Below are positions 59,904-64,000 of a DNA stretch of 64,000 nt, in pieces. The translations under genes were made by a program, and so were the position numbers. The stretch covers positions 186,001 to 250,000 of the forward strand of contig NZ_QFZL01000002.1 of assembly GCF_003171655.1 (NCBI RefSeq), written 5' to 3'. Below the pieces are notes generated by a model. The model was not told the origin of the DNA, did no database searches, and saw nothing but the letters and a program-made list of their open reading frames with translations. The DNA comes from Stakelama portus (GTDB lineage: Bacteria > Pseudomonadota > Alphaproteobacteria > Sphingomonadales > Sphingomonadaceae). Position 1 is the stretch's first letter. Each line of letters starts with the position of its first letter.

Positions 59904-62604
59904 TGTCCGTAAGGGCCACCGAGGGGCTGATGTCGTCGCGCATGAAAGCGGCGATCAACGGACTGTCTTCCAGCGCATAGGTGCCGAGCGCGGCGGAACG
60001 CTGGAAGAACTTCTCGTCGGCTGTAGTGTTGGTATCGAGGCGGCCGGCATTGAGAGCATCGAACCGCGTCGAAATGAGCGCCAGCGCATGCTCGGCAATA
60101 TCGCCCGCAACAAGTTCGACCTCAGCGCTATCGAACTCGTCGATCCCGTTGAGCAGGACATTCCCGTCGTTGAGGGTGTGATAGGCGACTGCCGGGAGCT
60201 TCGACCACCCGCTCAACGCCTCGGCAATACGGACCACGCCTTCGTTGCTGCGCTCGTCGAGCCGAACGCTCATGCGCCGGTAGAGATCAACCTGTAGATC
60301 CCATCCCTTCTGGAGACGCTGGCGACGCGTGCCGGAACTGCTCTTCTTGTAATCCACGACGATCGGCTGCCCATCGGGAAGCCGCAGCAGGCAATCGGCT
60401 TTGCCGTGCACGGGATGACCGAACAGCTCTCCCGAGAGCCAGAACTCATTGCCCACGATCTCGGCGTCCAGAGATTTGAGGACCAACGACCAATGCTTCG
60501 CGGACTTGGTGATTTCTGCCTCAAGCGTGTTGCGCTCGACCGCCCATGCCGACGTCTGGAGAAACGGCGCCAATGCGCGAATGCGATCGAGCAGTAGGTC
60601 GGGGACCTTGGCTTCGATCTCTTCATTGGACGGATGCGCCTTGCCCGGCAGAAACAGGCGCTCGAAAACCTCGTGCGCGAGGGATCCGCGAAGCATGACG
60701 TCAAGCGCCTCGGGCTGCCAGGAAACATGTTCGGCGCCCAGCTCAGCGAGGAGCCAGGCCAGGGGACTGACCAGAAGCTTTTCGAGCCGGCTCGGGCTCT
60801 GCGCTCGCACACTGCCGTCTTCCTTCTGGCGCAGCCCCAGAAGATTGAAGTCGAACGCATAGTGCGGCGGCACCTCCGGCATCAGCGCCGGTTCAATCAC
60901 TGGTCTGGGCTTCCACGCCACCAGCCTGTCCCAGATCGTTCCCTCGCTATGGTTCAAAGGCACGATCAGATCCTCTGGGTCCTCTATCCCTTCCACAAGC
61001 CGCGAGATCAGCGGCAGGCTCGACGACACCGAAAGCGAGCTACCACTGCGATCACGCTCTGACAGGATGAGGATAACCTGCTCGCTCGCTGCACCAATCT
61101 GGCGCGTGAAGAGCTCGAGCGCGGCAGCGAGTTGCTGCGCCTGCGATGGCAGCTGGATGCCCGTCACATCGGCAATCGATGCGACTTCGCTGTCGAGGAA
61201 AAACGGATTGCCCGCGGGCGGTGACGGATAGGCACCGTCATTGAAGCCCAGGACGAGAAGCTTGCGAAACGGCCGCTTCGGTGTTTCGTGGGCCATCATC
61301 ACCGAGATCCCACCGAGGAAGTAAGCTCCTCTCGCCGGTGGCGCAGCTTGGTAGGCCGCTGCCATCTGGATGGCTTTCTCCAGTTCCGCTTCTGCCGCGT
61401 CATTGGCATTGCCAAGTGCTGCGATCAGGCGCGATGCCTGTTGCTTCGCTTCAGCGACATCCTCAGCGAGCGCCTCGTTGTCGCTGAGCAGCCTCTGGAA
61501 AGATCGAATCTGCTCCTTGAGCTGGCCGTTGGTCGAAGGCGAGTTCGAGCGGATCAGGGCGAAGAGAGCGGCCTGTCTGCCTGTGAAGTCACGAACATCC
61601 CTTGGCTGAAAATCGCCGTCCATGACGGCAGCCGCCAGGGCCGTCCCCACTTCTTCGGGCCAGCACAGGACTGGTGAACAGTAGAGCGATGCGAGCGCCA
61701 TGGCGGGAGCTGGCCGACGTCGGCATTGAAGGAAATGCAGAAGAGCCTCTCCGCCAATGTTCCTCCGCTGACCAACCCCAGGAAGCGATGAGGCAACCAA
61801 ACCAGCGTGGGCGAAGGTCTCTGCCAGATAATGACCATATTCCGCCCCCTGCGGGACGATGATGCCGATGTCGCTGGCTGCGAGAGTTGCATCATCAGCC
61901 AGCCATCGCTGCACGATGGCCGCCGCGGCCTCGCATTCGGTCAGGGAGTCTCGGACGGACAGTATTGCCAGGCTGTCGTCGAGCGGCATGACCGGTACAT
62001 CCGGATCCAGAAGATGGCGTTGTACATGGCCTGCCAGACACGATCCGGTTGCCCGCGCCAGCTTCCGGTCAGAAATCAGACGGACGACGTCATTATCGTC
62101 CTCGCTCAGCTGGCCATGATGGGTTTCGATGTGCTCGATCACCGCTCGCTCCAGCGGGGTCAGCTGAACGCAGTCTCGATCCCAGACAACCTGCAACGGC
62201 TGCAGAGCATCACCTGCGTCACTCGCAAGGAAAGCCTTGAGCGTCGCAAGATCGGACGGAACAAGGGCATCGCTGCTGATCCAGAGATTGCGCAACGCCT
62301 CCAAATGAAGGCGCGCCCTGCCCTCGCCCGGCAGCGCATCAAACTCGATCGACCTTGGATCGAGATCGCGCGTAGCCATCATCATGTGGCGGAGCATCGC
62401 CCCCACGGCACCAGTGGTCTGCTCAGGCGCTACCGCGAAGCTTTCTGCCCAAGGGACGCTGTCACCCAAGGCATCAAGGGCCTCGCGCAGCGGCTTCTCG
62501 GTGGACTGAGGTAAGGCATAAAGGCTTCCCAGGAGCTGCGCGCTGAGGGGCATGCAGCTCGTAAAGGGCGCTTCGCCGATCCGAAGATGGCAGTTTTCAA
62601 ACAT
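59890..62604 (-). CDS. AddB-like protein with C-terminal PD-(D/E)XK nuclease
   Basis: 904 residues. The N-terminal part resembles the inactive helicase half of AddB; no Walker A motif is visible. FLGGISVMMAHETPKRPFRKLLVLGFNDGAYP near residue 440-470 matches the AddB block. The C-terminal nuclease has the typical RLEKLLVSPLAWLLAELG start, LRGSLAHEVFERLF, and GKADCLLRL..PIVVDYKKSS near residue 745-770 with D and K in place. No Cys cluster was checked beyond this. Likely forms a two-subunit helicase-nuclease with the AddA-like product. An operator copy ends 57 bp upstream. Confidence 0.9.
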   Translation of the reverse strand: MFENCHLRIGEAPFTSCMPLSAQLLGSLYALPQSTEKPLREALDALGDSVPWAESFAVAPEQTTGAVGAMLRHMMMATRDLDPRSIEFDALPGEGRARLHLEALRNLWISSDALVPSDLATLKAFLASDAGDALQPLQVVWDRDCVQLTPLERAVIEHIETHHGQLSEDDNDVVRLISDRKLARATGSCLAGHVQRHLLDPDVPVMPLDDSLAILSVRDSLTECEAAAAIVQRWLADDATLAASDIGIIVPQGAEYGHYLAETFAHAGLVASSLPGVGQRRNIGGEALLHFLQCRRRPAPAMALASLYCSPVLCWPEEVGTALAAAVMDGDFQPRDVRDFTGRQAALFALIRSNSPSTNGQLKEQIRSFQRLLSDNEALAEDVAEAKQQASRLIAALGNANDAAEAELEKAIQMAAAYQAAPPARGAYFLGGISVMMAHETPKRPFRKLLVLGFNDGAYPSPPAGNPFFLDSEVASIADVTGIQLPSQAQQLAAALELFTRQIGAASEQVILILSERDRSGSSLSVSSSLPLISRLVEGIEDPEDLIVPLNHSEGTIWDRLVAWKPRPVIEPALMPEVPPHYAFDFNLLGLRQKEDGSVRAQSPSRLEKLLVSPLAWLLAELGAEHVSWQPEALDVMLRGSLAHEVFERLFLPGKAHPSNEEIEAKVPDLLLDRIRALAPFLQTSAWAVERNTLEAEITKSAKHWSLVLKSLDAEIVGNEFWLSGELFGHPVHGKADCLLRLPDGQPIVVDYKKSSSGTRRQRLQKGWDLQVDLYRRMSVRLDERSNEGVVRIAEALSGWSKLPAVAYHTLNDGNVLLNGIDEFDSAEVELVAGDIAEHALALISTRFDALNAGRLDTNTTADEKFFQRSAALGTYALEDSPLIAAFMRDDISPSVALTDNEDD

Positions 62605-62660
62605 TCAAGATTACCCCTCAGAATTCGCCCTGCACCACTGCGTCACCCCTTGCCTGCAAA

Positions 62661-62680
62661 TTACGACAAATCTGGTCGCA
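62661..62680. promoter_or_regulatory. WYL-type operator copy A (before the AddB-like gene)
   Basis: TTACGACAAATCTGGTCGCA, all 13 fixed positions of YTACGAC-N7-GTCGCA. It overlaps the stop codon of the WYL gene and ends 57 bp upstream of the AddB-like gene, so the helicase-nuclease operon can be controlled apart from the regulator. Confidence 0.7.
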
Positions 62681-63653
62681 GCATTGTCTGCGCGGCAGCG
62701 ATGCGCTTTTCCATTATGTCCTTGAGTGCATCAGGGCCTTCGATCACCAGTTCGCCGGCCCATCCGAACAAGTGATTGGCGAGCTCGAACAAGCCGCCTG
62801 ATTGGAAACGAACGATCAGTTCGTCGCCATCTTCCTCGAACTGTTGATGGGGATGGAAGCGCCAAGCCCGCGCCCGATCAACCGCCGGGGCTAGCACTCG
62901 CAGAACGATCTCATGACCTGCCTCGTGCCAGATGCCGAAGCTGCGGGCCATCCATGCATCGAGATCCCAATCCTCGGGAGGGCATCCGACGATCCCGCTG
63001 TCCCGAACATTGGTCATCCGGTCCAGGCGGAAGGTAAACGGCGGATCGTCCCGGTCAGGCATCTTGCCCACGAGGTAGGTGATCGGTCCATGGATCAGAC
63101 CATAGGGAACAACCCTGCGCCACGACGGCTCATCCGCCCAATCAGGCTGATAATCGAAGTCAACACAATGAGATGCGAGGATGGCAGACTGGATCGTCGT
63201 CAGATCTTCGGGCGATGCAATGACAGCAGGCCCTGCTGCGACACGCGAGCGTTGTAGGCGGGTGAGCAGATCGAGGTCGTTGTCCAGCCGACGCCTTTCC
63301 GCGCTATCGAAGGCAATCTTGATCTTGGAGAGCAACTTCTCAAGCGCTTCGGTGTTGACCGTACCTTCGCGGCGTCCGGCATCAACCACGGACTGAAGTG
63401 CAGCAACCTCCGAAGAACTCGGCCTTGCATAGGCACGTCCCGGGCTGTCCTTGATCCGAAATCGCTTGATCCGACCGTCGATCGCTTCTTCGAGATCGAA
63501 ATGAATCAGAATGACGTTTCGCAAGCGTTCGACTGTTCGCCGGTTGACCTCAAGCAAGGCCGCCATTTCATCGAGAGTCAGACCGTCGATGCTCTGCGTA
63601 AGCGCGTGCACAAGCTTCAATGTGCGGTCGAGATTACTGAGGCGCTTGGTCAT
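62661..63653 (-). CDS. WYL-domain transcriptional regulator
   Basis: 330 residues, ATG 63653. N-terminal HTH (LTLDEMAALLEVNRRTVERLRNVI, about residues 25-48). The WYL domain lies around 145-250 with VVPYGLIHGPITYLVGKMP in place of the usual WYL core. A C-terminal WCX-like part ends near residue 325. WYL regulators such as BrxR and CapW sense DNA-damage or ligand signals and repress defence genes. Divergent from the partial gene at 63759. Operators flank it on both sides, suggesting autorepression. Confidence 0.9.
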   Translation of the reverse strand: MTKRLSNLDRTLKLVHALTQSIDGLTLDEMAALLEVNRRTVERLRNVILIHFDLEEAIDGRIKRFRIKDSPGRAYARPSSSEVAALQSVVDAGRREGTVNTEALEKLLSKIKIAFDSAERRRLDNDLDLLTRLQRSRVAAGPAVIASPEDLTTIQSAILASHCVDFDYQPDWADEPSWRRVVPYGLIHGPITYLVGKMPDRDDPPFTFRLDRMTNVRDSGIVGCPPEDWDLDAWMARSFGIWHEAGHEIVLRVLAPAVDRARAWRFHPHQQFEEDGDELIVRFQSGGLFELANHLFGWAGELVIEGPDALKDIMEKRIAAAQTMLRPDLS

Positions 63654-63716
63654 CAGGGGCTATTGCTAACTGCCTGATCGGCAAGAGCAAGTGAGTTCGA
63701 CATCGATCCACGCTTT

Positions 63717-63736
63717 TTACGACCATTTTTGTCGCA
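63717..63736. promoter_or_regulatory. WYL-type operator copy B (between regulator and right-edge gene)
   Basis: TTACGACCATTTTTGTCGCA, all 13 fixed positions of YTACGAC-N7-GTCGCA. It lies 64-83 bp upstream of the WYL ATG and 23-42 bp upstream of the plus-strand start at 63759, so it can serve both. Confidence 0.7.
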
Positions 63737-63758
63737 TGAATGTGGTTTATGACCGGAA

Positions 63759-64000
63759 ATGGAACCGCCACTCAGGGAGATCGCGAAGAAAATGGGACGT
63801 CGTCTGACTGCACAAACCGAATTCGGCCCGCACCCGAAAGGCGAAGCAGCGCATTTTGCAAATGCTGCGGCGAGAGTGCTGCGCGCATTGACTTCTCATC
63901 AGCTGAAGCGCTGCGGCGAGGACCTGATCGAACTGATCGAGCAGGAAGTGCCGGTCGATGCCTTGAGCAAGGTGGCCAATCGCGAGAGGCCCTCTTCGAC
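63759..64000 (+). CDS. Partial protein of unknown function (runs off the right edge)
   Basis: Open frame from ATG 63759 to the end of the window (80 codons, no stop). A second ATG at 63792 (MGRRLTAQTEF) is an equally good start. Helical, charged: HPKGEAAHFANAAARVLRAL, then QLKRCGEDLIELIEQEVPVDAL. No family recognised. Its upstream region carries the regulator's operator, so it is probably a divergently transcribed member of the same system. Confidence 0.6.
   Translation, partial: MEPPLREIAKKMGRRLTAQTEFGPHPKGEAAHFANAAARVLRALTSHQLKRCGEDLIELIEQEVPVDALSKVANRERPSS

Noticed and set aside
50573..62604. Assignment of the helicase/PLD/AddAB-like cluster to DISARM, Gabija, Mokosh or Hachiman
   Set aside because: Single parts fit (PLD with helicase, UvrD helicase), but the defining partners (DISARM DUF1998 and methylase, Gabija OLD nuclease, Hachiman DUF1837) are not seen.
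1..64000. CRISPR array
   Set aside because: No regularly spaced direct repeats with unique spacers were noticed; only short two-copy repeats occur.
43374..64000. Complete prophage
   Set aside because: Apart from the S24 repressor and the IS110 transposase there are no structural, lysis, packaging or integrase genes.

Overview
The window looks like a chromosomal segment of a Sphingomonas-like alphaproteobacterium (Sphingomonadales). This is inferred from the high GC content, the TonB-dependent receptors with Ala-rich signal peptides, and the dense CoA-thioester catabolic genes. No rRNA, complete tRNA or CRISPR array was seen.

Region 1 (1-33.8 kb) is a large catabolic locus. At the left edge is the 5' part of a TonB-dependent receptor, followed by a two-gene unit: an NMT1-type binding lipoprotein and a stand-alone MetE-C-like methyltransferase. 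Next is a run of 19 minus-strand genes (about 21.5 to 3.7 kb) in which nearly every start overlaps the preceding stop. It encodes a CitE-like lyase, a MaoC hydratase, an acyl-CoA dehydrogenase, two class III CoA-transferases, two MmgE/PrpD proteins, a PaaK-like ligase, an amidase, an SDR, a polysaccharide-deacetylase-fold amidohydrolase, an enoyl-CoA hydratase, a VOC protein, an Asp/Glu-racemase-fold protein, an MDR reductase, an alpha/beta hydrolase and small or unknown proteins. Facing it on the plus strand is an eight-gene unit: a complete TonB receptor, an MFS transporter, a VAO-type flavoenzyme, a methyltransferase, two unknown proteins, an alpha/beta hydrolase and a third CoA-transferase. 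A separate alpha/beta hydrolase and a GntR/UTRA regulator close the locus. A palindrome, TGTCCGGACA or a close variant, lies in the presumed promoter of each of the three transcription units and is the likely operator of this regulator. The locus reads as uptake and degradation of one complex organic compound down to CoA thioesters. The substrate cannot be named from sequence.

Region 2 (34-43.4 kb) encodes a 7-TM hybrid-topology histidine kinase and a LuxR-type response regulator. They are surrounded by seven exported proteins (lipoproteins and periplasmic proteins), several of them related to one another.

Region 3 (43.7-64 kb) looks like a horizontally acquired defence-type island. At its left side are an 18-nt sequence resembling a tRNA 3' end, an S24-type repressor that has lost both catalytic residues, and an IS110-family element. 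Then come a phosphatase/ADP-ribosylglycohydrolase fusion, two adjacent nuclease-like genes, an M15-like protein, a third PD-(D/E)XK protein, and a six-gene minus-strand operon: WYL regulator, AddB-like nuclease, AddA-like helicase-nuclease, DUF6361 protein, PLD-family protein and SNF2-type helicase. Four copies of an inverted repeat (YTACGAC-N7-GTCGCA, with few deviations) lie at the starts of these units. This suggests that one WYL regulator controls the whole island, which is the most interesting candidate for an undescribed system here. A truncated gene runs off the right edge.
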